A DNA stretch of 64,000 bases from Roseiflexus sp034432635 (GCA_034432635.1 DAOUBK010000057.1:1-64000); one strand, 5' to 3'. Positions 34,374 to 44,306 are shown, numbered from the stretch's first letter. Notes: a model not told the origin generated them from the sequence alone. Numbers and translations: made by a program.

Positions 34374-35486
34374 ATGACCCGCAGATTCTTCGCACTCTGC
34401 ACGCTCCTGCTGACACTTGCTGCACTGCTTGCGGCATGCGGCGGCGCACCGACAACGACTGCCCCGACTGCTGCACCGGCAGGGCAACCGACGACTACGC
34501 CGGAAGGCAAAAAGTTCACCATTGGCATCTCCAATCCGTTCATCAGCAGCGAATACCGCACCCAGATGATCCAGTCGTTAATCGAGGTCAACAAGGAGTA
34601 CGTGGGACGAGGCATCACCAACGAACTGGTGATCGAAAGCGCCGATACCGATGTCGCCGGTCAGATCCAGCAGTTGCAGAATCTGATCAACAAGGGCGTC
34701 GATGCCATCCTGGTGAATCCCAGCGACGTCAATGGTCTCAACGACACCCTCCAGGAAGCCATCAACAAGGGCATCATCGTTATTTCCGTCGATCAGGAAC
34801 TCAACACCCCCGGTGTGTACAACGTCGGTATCGACCAGAAAGAGTGGGCGAAGATCTCTGCCCGCTGGCTGGCGGAGAAGCTAGGTGGTCAGGGAAACAT
34901 CGTGCTGATCGAAGGCTTCCCGGGACATCCGGCGAATGTAGCGCGCATGGAGGGGGTTGAGGAAGTTCTCAAGGAGTATCCGGGCATCAAGGTGTTGGGG
35001 CGTGAGACTGGCAAGTGGGACGAGGCGACCGGTCAGCAGGTCATGTCGAACTTCCTGGCGTCCTTCCCCAACCTCGACGGTTACTGGACGCAGGATGGCA
35101 TGGCGATTGGCGCAATGCAGGCAGTGATGGCGGCTAACCCGCCAAAATGGCCCATCCTGGTCGGCGAAGGGCGCTGCCAGTTCTTGCAGTTGTGGGATCA
35201 GCGCTTGAAGGAAGATCCCAACTTCGAGACAATAGCCGTCGCCAACCCGCCTGGCGTTTCGCCAACCGGTCTGCGGATCGCCGTCAATATGCTGATGGGC
35301 AAACAGGTGGATAAGAGTAAACTGGGCGGTACAAACGGGTTGTCGTTCGTCATTCCGGTGCCGGTGATTGTGACGAAGGAAAACTTCCAGGAAGTCTTCA
35401 CTACGATGTGCAAGGACAAACCGGCCACCTACCTGCTCGACGGTATTATGACCGACGAGGAGGTGCAGCAGTTCTTCCTGAAGTAA
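34374..35486 (+). CDS. Sugar ABC transporter substrate-binding lipoprotein (ribose-type)
   Basis: 370-residue periplasmic-binding protein type 1. Signal peptide with lipobox (LLAAC, Cys22), a short Thr/Pro/Ala linker, then the fold with IGISNPFISSEYR, LVIESADTD and GVDAILVNPSDVNG, typical of the RbsB/XylF branch. It captures a pentose or similar sugar outside the cell for the ATPase and two permeases downstream. Start at 34374 (AAGGAG eight bases upstream) rather than an in-frame start at 34260 that would put a non-signal stretch before the signal peptide. Exact sugar unknown. Confidence 0.92.
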   Translation: MTRRFFALCTLLLTLAALLAACGGAPTTTAPTAAPAGQPTTTPEGKKFTIGISNPFISSEYRTQMIQSLIEVNKEYVGRGITNELVIESADTDVAGQIQQLQNLINKGVDAILVNPSDVNGLNDTLQEAINKGIIVISVDQELNTPGVYNVGIDQKEWAKISARWLAEKLGGQGNIVLIEGFPGHPANVARMEGVEEVLKEYPGIKVLGRETGKWDEATGQQVMSNFLASFPNLDGYWTQDGMAIGAMQAVMAANPPKWPILVGEGRCQFLQLWDQRLKEDPNFETIAVANPPGVSPTGLRIAVNMLMGKQVDKSKLGGTNGLSFVIPVPVIVTKENFQEVFTTMCKDKPATYLLDGIMTDEEVQQFFLK

Positions 35487-35490
35487 CACC

Positions 35491-37008
35491 ATGTCGCTTC
35501 TGCTGTCTGCTCGCAATGTCGCCAAGCGGTATGGCGCCGTTCAGGCGCTGGTCGATGCCAGTCTGGAGATCGGCGCCGGTGAGACGCTGGCGTTGATCGG
35601 TGCGAATGGAAGCGGGAAAAGCACCCTCAGCAAAGTCATCAATGGAGTAGTTGCCCCCGACGGCGGGCAACTGCTCCTCGATGGCCGCCCGATACGCTTC
35701 GAATCGCCCCACGCTGCGAAAGATGCCGGCATCTCCACCGTATTCCAGGAACTCAGCCTCGTGCCGCAGATGACGGTCGCTGAGAATATCTGGCTCACCC
35801 GTGAGCCGCTCGGGCGCGGCGGTCTGATCGATCACCAGCAGGAACGGCGCGGAACCGAAGCGTTGCTGGACCTCTTCGCTGGTACGGTTCGACCCGATCT
35901 GACGCCAGATACGCCGGTCAGTGCACTCCTTCCCGATGAAAAACAGATCGTCGAGATCCTCAAGGCGATCAGCGTCAACCCACGTCTTCTGATCCTAGAT
36001 GAAGCTACCGCCAGTCTGGATAGCCGCCAGGTGCAGCGGTTGTTCGACTTGATCGGGCGATGGAAAGCGCAGGGAACCGCGATTATCTTCATCTCGCACC
36101 GTATGACCGAAATCGAGCAGATCGCCGACCGCTACTCGGTACTGCGCAACGGGCAAACCGTAGGCGTAGGCGCCATGAAGGATGCAACCGCCAGTGATCT
36201 GGTAGCGCTGATGGTACCGGAGACTGCCAGCACCGTTGTGGCGCGCCGTCGCCTTTCCGCCGATCTTCTGGCAACCCGCCGCACTGTTCTTCAGATCGAG
36301 AATCTTCAGACCGGCGTGTTGCGCGGTATCAGTTTGCAGGTGCGTGAAGGCGAACTGCTCGGCATTGGTGGACTGAAGGGGCAAGGGCAGCGCGATCTCC
36401 TGCTTGCAATCTTTGGCGGTGTACCGTATTCCGGGCACGTGGTGCTCGAAGGGAAACCGGTACGCTTTACCCATCCGCGGCAGGCGATGAATCAAGGTGT
36501 TGCGCTCGTTCCCGGAGATCGCGGCAGTGAGGGGTTGCTTGCCATTCGCTCGATCCTGGAGAACCTCCTCGTGCCATCGTGGCGCGCGTATGGGTTTCCA
36601 CTGCGCCTGGGGCGCGCACGCCGTGATGCCGGTGCGATTGCCACGCGCCTGGATCTCAAAATGCCCGGATTGGACGCGCCGGTCAGCGTTCTGTCAGGCG
36701 GCAACGCCCAAAAAGTGGTCATCGGCAAATGGCTGTTGCGTAATCCGCGTCTCCTGCTGCTCGACGATCCAACGAAGGGGGTGGATATTGGCGCAAAAAT
36801 GGAGTTCTATCAGCTACTGACGCACCTGTGCGATCAAGGAACAACCGTCATTCTCTACAGCAGTGACGATGAGGAGCTGGTCGGTTTGTGTGATCGGGTG
36901 CTTGTGATGCACGACGGACAGATCAGTTCTGAACTCGCCGGTGCATCGTTGATAACTGCGAATCTGGTTGCCGCCAGTCTTGGAGTTGTCCATCGGGAGA
37001 CGTCATGA
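35491..37008 (+). CDS. Sugar ABC transporter ATP-binding protein, two ABC domains
   Basis: 505-residue RbsA/XylG-type ATPase made of two tandem ABC domains. First domain: Walker A GANGSGKST near residues 34-42 and Walker B LLILDEATA near 162-170, but its signature stretch reads LLPDEKQ rather than LSGGQ. Second domain: degenerate Walker A (GGLKGQGQ) and intact signature LSGGNAQK. One canonical and one degenerate site are usual in this family. Starts 4 bp after the binding protein and overlaps permease 1 by 4 bp. Confidence 0.93.
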   Translation: MSLLLSARNVAKRYGAVQALVDASLEIGAGETLALIGANGSGKSTLSKVINGVVAPDGGQLLLDGRPIRFESPHAAKDAGISTVFQELSLVPQMTVAENIWLTREPLGRGGLIDHQQERRGTEALLDLFAGTVRPDLTPDTPVSALLPDEKQIVEILKAISVNPRLLILDEATASLDSRQVQRLFDLIGRWKAQGTAIIFISHRMTEIEQIADRYSVLRNGQTVGVGAMKDATASDLVALMVPETASTVVARRRLSADLLATRRTVLQIENLQTGVLRGISLQVREGELLGIGGLKGQGQRDLLLAIFGGVPYSGHVVLEGKPVRFTHPRQAMNQGVALVPGDRGSEGLLAIRSILENLLVPSWRAYGFPLRLGRARRDAGAIATRLDLKMPGLDAPVSVLSGGNAQKVVIGKWLLRNPRLLLLDDPTKGVDIGAKMEFYQLLTHLCDQGTTVILYSSDDEELVGLCDRVLVMHDGQISSELAGASLITANLVAASLGVVHRETS

Positions 37009-37973
37009 AGCAATCACGCTGGCAGCACCACACCTATCGCCATCCATACCTCTTTGCCCTGATCCTGCTGGTTGTGGCGTTTACCTTCAATCTGATGCTT
37101 CAGCCAAATCTGCTCGAACCCACGGCGTTGAACCGCAATATGCGCGTGTTTCTGCCGCTGATCCTGGTGGCGATCGGTCAGGCGATCGTGATGATCGGTG
37201 GGGGCATCGATATTTCGGTCGGCTCGATTGTTTCGGTTGTGAACGCGCTGCTCGCCACCCAGATCGGATTGAGCGGCGATCCTGTCACCGCAGTGCTGAT
37301 CATGGGCATTGCGCTCCTGGTTGGTATGGGGGCGGGTGCGCTGAATGGACTGTTCATCGCCTACCTGCGTCTCCAGCCGATCATCACGACCTTCGCCACC
37401 AGTTTCATCTACGCCGGACTGGCACTCTTCATCCTGCCGAATCCCGGGGGTGGCGTGCCGCCGCAGTTTACTGCGTTTTACCGTGAAACGGTCATGCTCT
37501 GGTTACCGCTGGCGTTCTACATTATCGCAGCACTGCTCCTCGCCTGGACGTTTGTCCGGCGGACGCGCTACGGTCGTTACCTCTATGCCGTGGGCGGTAA
37601 GGCCGATGCTGCTTATGAAACGGGCGTCCCGGTGCGTGCGGTACAGTTCAGCACATATGTTATTTCTGGTTTGATGGCGGCGTTGGGCGGAATTGCAATG
37701 ACGCTCCTGACCGGTTCCGGTAATGCGCAGGTCGGCGATCCGCTGACGCTCGCATCGATCACCGCAGCCGTGATTGGCGGAACACCACTAAGCGGCGGCG
37801 CTGGCGGCATCGCCGGTCCGATCATCGGGGCAGTCATCCTGGGTTTGATACGTAACATTATTTCATTTGCCAATGTGGCTACCTGGTGGCAAACATTCGT
37901 CAATGCCGCCATCATCGTTCTGGCACTGGCAATGCCGGGAATTATCAATCTGATCCGCAGGAGGAACGCATGA
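37005..37973 (+). CDS. Sugar ABC transporter permease 1 (RbsC type)
   Basis: 322-residue membrane permease of the RbsC/branched-chain-type family, with about nine hydrophobic segments and family signatures IGGGIDISVGSI near residues 64-75 and GGAGGIAGPIIGAV near 264-277. Overlaps the ATPase stop by 4 bp (ATGA) and the next permease by 4 bp, so it is translationally coupled to both. Probably forms a heterodimer with permease 2. Confidence 0.92.
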   Translation: MKQSRWQHHTYRHPYLFALILLVVAFTFNLMLQPNLLEPTALNRNMRVFLPLILVAIGQAIVMIGGGIDISVGSIVSVVNALLATQIGLSGDPVTAVLIMGIALLVGMGAGALNGLFIAYLRLQPIITTFATSFIYAGLALFILPNPGGGVPPQFTAFYRETVMLWLPLAFYIIAALLLAWTFVRRTRYGRYLYAVGGKADAAYETGVPVRAVQFSTYVISGLMAALGGIAMTLLTGSGNAQVGDPLTLASITAAVIGGTPLSGGAGGIAGPIIGAVILGLIRNIISFANVATWWQTFVNAAIIVLALAMPGIINLIRRRNA

Positions 37974-38932
37974 AACGTCTGACGATCTCCCCGCCGCTCG
38001 CTGCTGTGCTGTTGGCGATAGTGCTGTTCCTGCTCAGCGGATTCCTGCCGAATGGTTTTGGCAGCAATCTGGATGTGGCCACCGCACAGGCGCTCAATAT
38101 CGTGCGCCTGTCGGTCTTCCTGGGGATCATTGCGGCAGGACAGACCCTCGTGATTATCAGTGGCAATGAGGGGATCGACCTCTCCACAGGCGCAGTGGTG
38201 ACACTGACTGCCATTCTGACCTATACGATCGTTAATGGCAGGAACGAACAGGTGCTGCCGGCGCTCCTGGCGGTGCTGATCGTTGGGGGAATGATCGGAT
38301 TGATCAACGGCGCTGGCGTGGCGTTTCTCAACATTGCGCCGCTGGTGATGACCCTCGGTATGGCGGGGGTTGTCAGCGGATTGATCCTGGTCATCACGCA
38401 GGGGAATGTCAGCGGTGCGGTCGCGCCGATCATGACCCAACTGATCGCCCGTCCGGTGTTTCAAGGTATTCCCGGCGCCATTCTGATCTGGATCGTTTTT
38501 GCAGGGTTGATGTGGCTCCTGCTCGAGCGCACAACGTATGGCAGGCATCTGTTTGCCATCGGCACGAATCGCACGACGGCGCGTCTCTCCGGTGTTCGCG
38601 TCACCGCCACAGTCATCGGGACGTATGCGCTTTCCGGGATGCTCGCCGGGCTTGGCGGCTTTCTGGTGGTCGGGAATACCGGTGTTGTCCACATTCGTAT
38701 CGGTGACCCCTTTCTCTTTCTATCGATTGCAGCGGTTGCTGTTGGCGGCACGTTGCTCACCGGCGGCAAAGGGAGTTATTTTGGCACAATGGCCGGAGCA
38801 CTGGTGCTGACCCTGATAACCAGCCTGTTGACGACCATGCAAATGCCAGAGTCAGTGCGACGTATGGTTCTGGGGGCAACGTTGCTGGTCATGATCTCGA
38901 TCTATGGGCGTCAGCGAGGTTTTCGACAGTAA
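37970..38932 (+). CDS. Sugar ABC transporter permease 2 (RbsC type)
   Basis: 320-residue permease of the same family: ISGNEGIDLSTGAVV near residues 60-74 and LLTGGKGSYFGTMAGAL near 262-278. The start at 37970 has AGGAGG seven bases upstream and a 4-bp overlap with permease 1. Last gene of the operon. The presence of two different permeases, as in the YtfT/YjfF pair for galactofuranose, suggests a heterodimeric importer; sugar unknown. Confidence 0.92.
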   Translation: MKRLTISPPLAAVLLAIVLFLLSGFLPNGFGSNLDVATAQALNIVRLSVFLGIIAAGQTLVIISGNEGIDLSTGAVVTLTAILTYTIVNGRNEQVLPALLAVLIVGGMIGLINGAGVAFLNIAPLVMTLGMAGVVSGLILVITQGNVSGAVAPIMTQLIARPVFQGIPGAILIWIVFAGLMWLLLERTTYGRHLFAIGTNRTTARLSGVRVTATVIGTYALSGMLAGLGGFLVVGNTGVVHIRIGDPFLFLSIAAVAVGGTLLTGGKGSYFGTMAGALVLTLITSLLTTMQMPESVRRMVLGATLLVMISIYGRQRGFRQ

Positions 38933-38973
38933 TTTGACACTGTTTCACAAATCAATTTGCCAGAACGCCATGC

Positions 38974-39002
38974 TTGACAATGCGCTGTCAAACCTTTATC
39001 AT
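38974..39002 (+). promoter_or_regulatory. Promoter with overlapping palindrome before the DUF4015 lipoprotein
   Basis: -35 TTGACA (38974-38979), 17-base spacer, -10 TATCAT (38997-39002). The -35 is also the left arm of a perfect inverted repeat TTGACA-ATGCGC-TGTCAA (38974-38991), so a repressor bound there would block polymerase. Confidence 0.75.
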
Positions 39003-39042
39003 ACGCGCAGTGTCACACTAGCAGCGAGGGAGTAGTGGATCG

Positions 39043-41088
39043 ATGCAATGGATTCGTGGAAGTGTCCTGGTCGGCGCAGTTCTGCTTGCGCTTACGGTTC
39101 TGGCTGCATGTGGGCGCGCGGAAGTACCCCTGACTGGCTCTGTGTTCGATGCGTACACCGGCAAGCCGGTGGTGGCAACGCTGAGTATCGGCGACGTTCA
39201 GATTACCACTGATACGAATGGCGTCTATCAGATTGACCGCTGGAGTACACGTGATGTTCTTCGCGTCATGGCCAGCGGCTACGAACCGTTTGAAGTCAAT
39301 CTTGCTTCGCTGCCACATTTGGAACGTCCCGAACCGCCGGCGGTTGCGCTCGACCCGATTACGATTCGTCCGAATACGTTGAGCGGCGTGATTACCGACC
39401 TGTACACGCGTACACCGGTTGTGGGCGCAGTGGTGCAGATGTCGGAGGAAATCAGCGCCACCACTGATGCCGACGGGCGATATACGCTGGCTGGCGTTCC
39501 CGAAGCGTTTCGCGTTACAGTAACCGCCGACGGGTATGCGCCGCTGGTGAGCGATGTGGTGCGTTCGACATCGTTCGATACCGCGCTCCGCCCTGATACG
39601 CTGCGTGGAACGGTCACCGATGGGTACACCGGTCAACCGATTGCTGGGGCGGAGGTGACCGTGGGCGATCTGAAAACGACAACTGACAGCAAAGGGGAGT
39701 ATACGCTGCGAGGCGTCCCAGAACAAGGAACCGTCACTATCAGTGCCAGAGGGTATGCCAGTCTCGATCAACCGGTCGAACGCACCACGATACTCGATGT
39801 TGCTCTGCGTCCCGATACACTCGCTGGGGTGCTGATCGACGCGCGCACGAAACAACCGATCCGTAATGCAACGATCATCGCAACTGTCAATCTCCAGAGC
39901 AGCGATGTAGCGATGACGCGGATCGATAACAGTTCCGATGGCGCGTTCATTATGGAGGGCATCCCCGAACAGGGGTATATCCAGGTGCTGGCGCCGGGGT
40001 ATCGCAAGGCGGTTATCGAACTGCGTCCCGGCAGCGTGCCTGCGACGATCGAACTCGAACCATTCTACTCGAAAGCGCTCTATATTACCGCAGCCGTCGC
40101 ATCGCGCTGGAACCTGTTGACGAAGTATTTCGATATTATCGATGCAACCGAATTGAATGCGATTGTGATCGATATCAAGTCGGATCTGCGTGATGATTTG
40201 GGGCTAGTGTACTACGAGTCGCAGGTGCCGCTGGTGCGCGAATTGGGGACGTTCAAGCCGTACATGGACCTGCGCCAGATCCTCGATGAAGCGAAACGTC
40301 GCGGCATCTACACCATTGCGCGCGTTCACGTATTCAGCCACGATAATGTGCTCGCCGAGGCGAAACCGGAGTGGGCGGCGAAAGATCGCATAACCGGTGG
40401 AATTTTCTACGATTATCCTGCACCGAGTATTCGCTACGCCTGGCTCGATCCGTGGAATGAGAACGTCTGGGAGTACAATATTCAACTGTCGGTTGAAGCA
40501 GCACTGCTCGGATTCGATGAAATTCAGTACGACTATATTCGCTTCCCGTCGCTAGAATTTTCTCCCACCGATAAGGATCGTCTGCTGCTATCGCGTGAAG
40601 GAACTCCCGAAGAGCGCTGGGCAAATATCACCGAGGTGCTCAGACGCTCACATCGCGCCATCAATGGGGCTGGCGCCTTCTTTTCGGTTGATGTGTTCGG
40701 CTATACCGCCTTCAATCCGTCAGAATTGCTGGGGCAGAACCTGAGCATGATGGCTGAATATACCGACTACATCAGCCCGATGGTCTATCCTTCGCACTTC
40801 AGCCCCGGTGAGTTCGGTTTCGATAACCCTGCGAAATATCCCTACGAGGTTATCCAGAAGTCGATGACCGCAGCACTCCGGCAGATCGAAGGTAAGCGTG
40901 CACTGCTGCGCCCCTGGTTGCAGGACTTTACGCTGATCTGGGTGCCGAAAGAGTTGCTGGTCGAGTATACACCCAACGAGGTTCGTGCTCAGATACGGGC
41001 AGTGGAGGAGTTCGACGCCGGTGCAGGCTGGATTCTGTATGACTCGACGAATGTTTATCACGTGGAGGCGTTGAAGCCGGCGGAGTAG
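39043..41088 (+). CDS. Lipoprotein with CarboxypepD_reg-like repeats and a DUF4015 glycoside-hydrolase-like barrel
   Basis: 681 residues. A signal peptide with lipobox (VLAAC, Cys23) is followed by four beta-sandwich repeats of the carboxypeptidase-regulatory type (about 27-335), each with a G.V.D..T..P..GA start and a TT/TD..G.Y.L middle. From about 345 to the end lies a DUF4015-type predicted TIM barrel: NAIVIDIKSDLRD, ARVHVFSHDN, FDEIQYDYIRFPS and SVDVFGYTA, with acidic residues at strand ends as in alpha-glycosidases. Expected to sit on the outer face of the membrane and act on a wall or surface polysaccharide; activity is unproven. Confidence 0.85.
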   Translation: MQWIRGSVLVGAVLLALTVLAACGRAEVPLTGSVFDAYTGKPVVATLSIGDVQITTDTNGVYQIDRWSTRDVLRVMASGYEPFEVNLASLPHLERPEPPAVALDPITIRPNTLSGVITDLYTRTPVVGAVVQMSEEISATTDADGRYTLAGVPEAFRVTVTADGYAPLVSDVVRSTSFDTALRPDTLRGTVTDGYTGQPIAGAEVTVGDLKTTTDSKGEYTLRGVPEQGTVTISARGYASLDQPVERTTILDVALRPDTLAGVLIDARTKQPIRNATIIATVNLQSSDVAMTRIDNSSDGAFIMEGIPEQGYIQVLAPGYRKAVIELRPGSVPATIELEPFYSKALYITAAVASRWNLLTKYFDIIDATELNAIVIDIKSDLRDDLGLVYYESQVPLVRELGTFKPYMDLRQILDEAKRRGIYTIARVHVFSHDNVLAEAKPEWAAKDRITGGIFYDYPAPSIRYAWLDPWNENVWEYNIQLSVEAALLGFDEIQYDYIRFPSLEFSPTDKDRLLLSREGTPEERWANITEVLRRSHRAINGAGAFFSVDVFGYTAFNPSELLGQNLSMMAEYTDYISPMVYPSHFSPGEFGFDNPAKYPYEVIQKSMTAALRQIEGKRALLRPWLQDFTLIWVPKELLVEYTPNEVRAQIRAVEEFDAGAGWILYDSTNVYHVEALKPAE

Positions 41089-41129
41089 GGATGGCGAATG
41101 TTCATCCTGTAGCCCTTCGAGGAGACACT

Positions 41130-43508
41130 ATGCATCGCCTGGTCGTAGCGGCTTTGCTGCTCGGGTCCCTGATTGCGATTGCTCCGCTGCGCGCACTGGC
41201 TCAGGCGCCGGTGCAGTCCGGGCGGATTGTGTTCAGCACCCAGGCAGACTGGCAGCGTGGTACACGCACCGATATCCAGATCATTGCCAATGCCGATGGC
41301 GAGTTGCGTTTAATTGCCGGTGCGATGCGCGGAACGTTCGTCTCTGAACCGATTTCATTGACTACCACTCTGAATGCGGTTGGTGTGGTCTGGCATACCG
41401 ATGTACCACCCGGTACGGGTTTGACACTCGAAATTCGTGGTGGACCTGCTCCCGATCAAATGGGACCATGGCAACCGCTGGTTGCCGGTGAACTGCGCCC
41501 CAGGGCGCTGCCGGATGCTCTGGCGACCGAGGGTGTGCGTCCGCTGTCGCCAGATACGCGCGTCCTGCAATTCCGCGCAACGCTGAGCAGCACCGTTGCC
41601 AACGCTTCACCGGTGCTGAGCGACATCAGTATCAGTTACTTCGATACCAGCCTTGGTCCACCGCGTGCCACTGATGCGGTTGTGGCATTCGGCGGACCGG
41701 CGACGCTGACATCACCGCCAGAGGTGTTTCCGCGCACTTCGTGGGCGGGCGGCAATCCGCGCACATACCGCGGTGCGCGATCTGTGCCCCAGGGGGTTGT
41801 GCTACACCAGATTGGCGCAGATACACTTGATGATCCACTGCCATTCCTGCGCGCGCTCGCCGCGTACCACGAACAGACGCTCGGTCTGAACGATACGATT
41901 TATCACTATATTATCGGGCGTGATGGCGCAATTTTTGAGGGTCGCAGCGGCGGACCAACCGTTTCCGTCGCTGATGTAAGTGGCGGTGCGGCAGTGCATA
42001 TTGCGTTGATCGGGGAGGGATCGCCGCCTGCTGCACAACTCGATGCGCTGCGCGCACTGCTGGCATGGCTCTGTGAGGCGTATCGTATCGATCCGACCGG
42101 TCAGCGGATTGTGACGCTGAACGGCGTCAGCGTGGTGGGACCGGCAATCGCCGCTCACGGCGATCTGGCGCCGAATGCCGGCGATCCTTCCAGCGCACTG
42201 CGTGATGGGTTGTCCCAGATCCGGCGCATGGTCAGCGCCGCGATTGTCCGTTCGCGCTGGTTCTTTGCGGAGGGGAACCCGCGAGACTACGAAGAACGCC
42301 TGGCAGTGCTCAATCCTGGCGATGAGTCTGCAAATGTGCGTTTTATCATTGTGCGTCAACCCGGTGTCGAGATTGTTCGGGAAGTGACGATTGCTCCCAG
42401 TGCACGCGCGAATCTGGTCATCAATGAAATATTCAACGATACTCCCGACGCTCCAGCGATCATCGAAGCGAACGCGCCGGTAATTGCCGAACGCTTCATG
42501 AACTTCGGCGCCGATCTGAGTGTGCAACCAGGGGTCGTGCGCCCGTCGCGCGTCTGGTACTTTGCAGAGGGATCGACCGAGGGTGACAAACGCACGTTTC
42601 TGGTGTTGTTCAATCCGCAGTCTGGGTCGGTTGGCGCACGTGTGCTGCTGATGACGGACGATGGTACGACATTCGTCTATCCGCCGTTCGATAGCGAACC
42701 GATCATCCTGGCACCGCAGCAACGCGTCGTCGTGGTGATGAGTGATCTGCTGCCGAACCGATCGTTTGGTATGCGCGTCACCGCCACACAGCCAATCGTC
42801 GCCGAACGCACGATGATTTTCGGTCCTGGCAGCACACTCGCCAGCGGTGGTATGCACATATCGCCTGGTGTGACCACACTTTCACGCGAATGGTACTTTG
42901 CCGAAGGAACCACCGCGCCGCCATTTCGCATGTCACTGCTAGTGGTGAATCCCAACGGTGATCGGGCGAACATAACAGTGCGCTTCCTGACCCCTGATGG
43001 CACCTCACTTGCGCGACGGTACGCGATCCCGCCACTGGCGCGCCTTGCGATCGATGTCAACGAGGTTGTGCCGGAACTGGGGGTTGCCACGACGATCATC
43101 GCTGACCGCCCTGTTGCTGCCGAACGGTCGCTCTACTGGCGGAATGGAGTAGCAGGCACGGCAGGACCGGGCGCGATGACGCCGGCGTACTCCTGGCGCT
43201 TTGCCGATGGGCGCACGAGCGGTGACTACCAGCAGTACCTGTTGATCAGCAATCCTTCACCGCGGCAGGCGCGCATCGATGTCGCCTTCATTCTGGCTGA
43301 TGGTTCCCGCGCCGCTCGTTCCCTGGTGATGCCCGCCGCTTCACGCTACACGATGGCAGTCCATGAATTGTATCCCGACCAGACGACTATTTCGACGACG
43401 GTACGCGCTACTCAACCAGTTGTTGTTGAGCGCTCGATCTATGCTGGTGCTCCGGCTTCCGCCAGAAATCGCGGTGGTGAAACGTCACTTGGCGTACCGG
43501 GTGATTGA
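41130..43508 (+). CDS. Secreted peptidoglycan-recognition-like protein with WYFAEG repeats
   Basis: 792 residues. Signal peptide (about 1-26), a beta-rich region, then a PGRP/amidase_2-like domain (about 205-370: FPRTSWAGG, GVVLHQIG, HYIIGRDGAIFEGR, AAHGDLAPN), followed by four to five repeats of about 100 residues that each open with W.FAEG (RWFFAEGN, WYFAEGST, WYFAEGTT, WRFADGRT). The amidase zinc set is altered: HQ replaces the HH pair and no Cys follows the HGD segment, so catalysis is uncertain and binding more likely. Start at 41130 chosen for GAGGAG upstream and the signal peptide; 41091 is an alternative. Likely co-transcribed with the preceding lipoprotein. Confidence 0.82.
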   Translation: MHRLVVAALLLGSLIAIAPLRALAQAPVQSGRIVFSTQADWQRGTRTDIQIIANADGELRLIAGAMRGTFVSEPISLTTTLNAVGVVWHTDVPPGTGLTLEIRGGPAPDQMGPWQPLVAGELRPRALPDALATEGVRPLSPDTRVLQFRATLSSTVANASPVLSDISISYFDTSLGPPRATDAVVAFGGPATLTSPPEVFPRTSWAGGNPRTYRGARSVPQGVVLHQIGADTLDDPLPFLRALAAYHEQTLGLNDTIYHYIIGRDGAIFEGRSGGPTVSVADVSGGAAVHIALIGEGSPPAAQLDALRALLAWLCEAYRIDPTGQRIVTLNGVSVVGPAIAAHGDLAPNAGDPSSALRDGLSQIRRMVSAAIVRSRWFFAEGNPRDYEERLAVLNPGDESANVRFIIVRQPGVEIVREVTIAPSARANLVINEIFNDTPDAPAIIEANAPVIAERFMNFGADLSVQPGVVRPSRVWYFAEGSTEGDKRTFLVLFNPQSGSVGARVLLMTDDGTTFVYPPFDSEPIILAPQQRVVVVMSDLLPNRSFGMRVTATQPIVAERTMIFGPGSTLASGGMHISPGVTTLSREWYFAEGTTAPPFRMSLLVVNPNGDRANITVRFLTPDGTSLARRYAIPPLARLAIDVNEVVPELGVATTIIADRPVAAERSLYWRNGVAGTAGPGAMTPAYSWRFADGRTSGDYQQYLLISNPSPRQARIDVAFILADGSRAARSLVMPAASRYTMAVHELYPDQTTISTTVRATQPVVVERSIYAGAPASARNRGGETSLGVPGD

Positions 43509-43526
43509 TGTGCGAGATTATGTGTC

Positions 43527-44306
43527 ATGACCAACGCTTCCGATTCGGCGCCTCCCAGTCCGCCACCTCCGCCGCAGCCGGTGCGCCGGGGCGATAGCGG
43601 TTTTTTTGCGCGGTTGTTGGCAGCCTTGCTGGTCATCCTGATTACGACCTCTATCACACTCCTGGTGACCGGCGCCGCTCTGCTCTGGCTCGGTTTTACC
43701 CCTGCCACGCCGGTGGAGATCGATGCGGCGCGGGTGCGCGTGGCAACACTTGAGGCGTACAATGCGACTATCGTCAGTCGCGTCGATGCGCAGGCAACCG
43801 AGATCGCCGATCTTGCCCGCCGCGCCAGTGACGATCGTGAGACGCTCAGCGATATTCGGCTGGTGATCGAGGATGTGCAGATAGTGCGCGAACAGGTGCG
43901 CGAACAGTTGACCGCAGTCGTCGCCCAGAATGCCACACTCGTCGCCGATGCGCGCGCCAGTCGCGATCAGGTGGCGGCGTTCGCAACTGCAGAAGCGGGG
44001 CGCGCGGCGCTGCTCCGGGAACTCGACCAACGCTCACAGCGTATCGAGCGCTTTCTCCAGCGCCTGAGCGATATTGCCGGTGATGCAGCGCTCGATCTGC
44101 AACGCCCTTCGCCGATTGCGCCGGTTGTTGCTCCAACAGCGACAGTGCCGGTCGAACCGGCTGTCACTCCAACGCTCACCGCCACAGTCACATCCGAAGC
44201 AACAGATGTCAGCACGCCAGTCGTTGCTGCAACCGATACGCCTCTACCGCCAACTGTCACGCCAACCGCAACGCTGACAGTGCGCATGACACCTACAGTG
44301 CCGTGA
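43527..44306 (+). CDS. Membrane-anchored coiled-coil protein, unknown function
   Basis: 259 residues in four parts: a short Pro-rich cytoplasmic N-terminus, one long hydrophobic segment (about 27-55), a helical coiled coil of roughly 130 residues rich in Ala/Arg/Glu/Gln (about 65-195), and a Thr/Pro/Val-rich, wall-spanning-like tail. The layout suggests a protein anchored in the membrane with its coiled coil and flexible tail outside. It follows the PGRP-like gene by 18 bp. No family recognised. Confidence 0.75.
   Translation: MTNASDSAPPSPPPPPQPVRRGDSGFFARLLAALLVILITTSITLLVTGAALLWLGFTPATPVEIDAARVRVATLEAYNATIVSRVDAQATEIADLARRASDDRETLSDIRLVIEDVQIVREQVREQLTAVVAQNATLVADARASRDQVAAFATAEAGRAALLRELDQRSQRIERFLQRLSDIAGDAALDLQRPSPIAPVVAPTATVPVEPAVTPTLTATVTSEATDVSTPVVAATDTPLPPTVTPTATLTVRMTPTVP

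Noticed and set aside
37613..38692. 359-codon minus-strand open frame
   Set aside because: Antisense to the two sugar permease genes, composition rich in His, Gln and Arg, with no ribosome site.
41802..42857. 351-codon minus-strand open frame
   Set aside because: Antisense to the PGRP-like gene with an unnatural His/Arg/Cys-rich composition.
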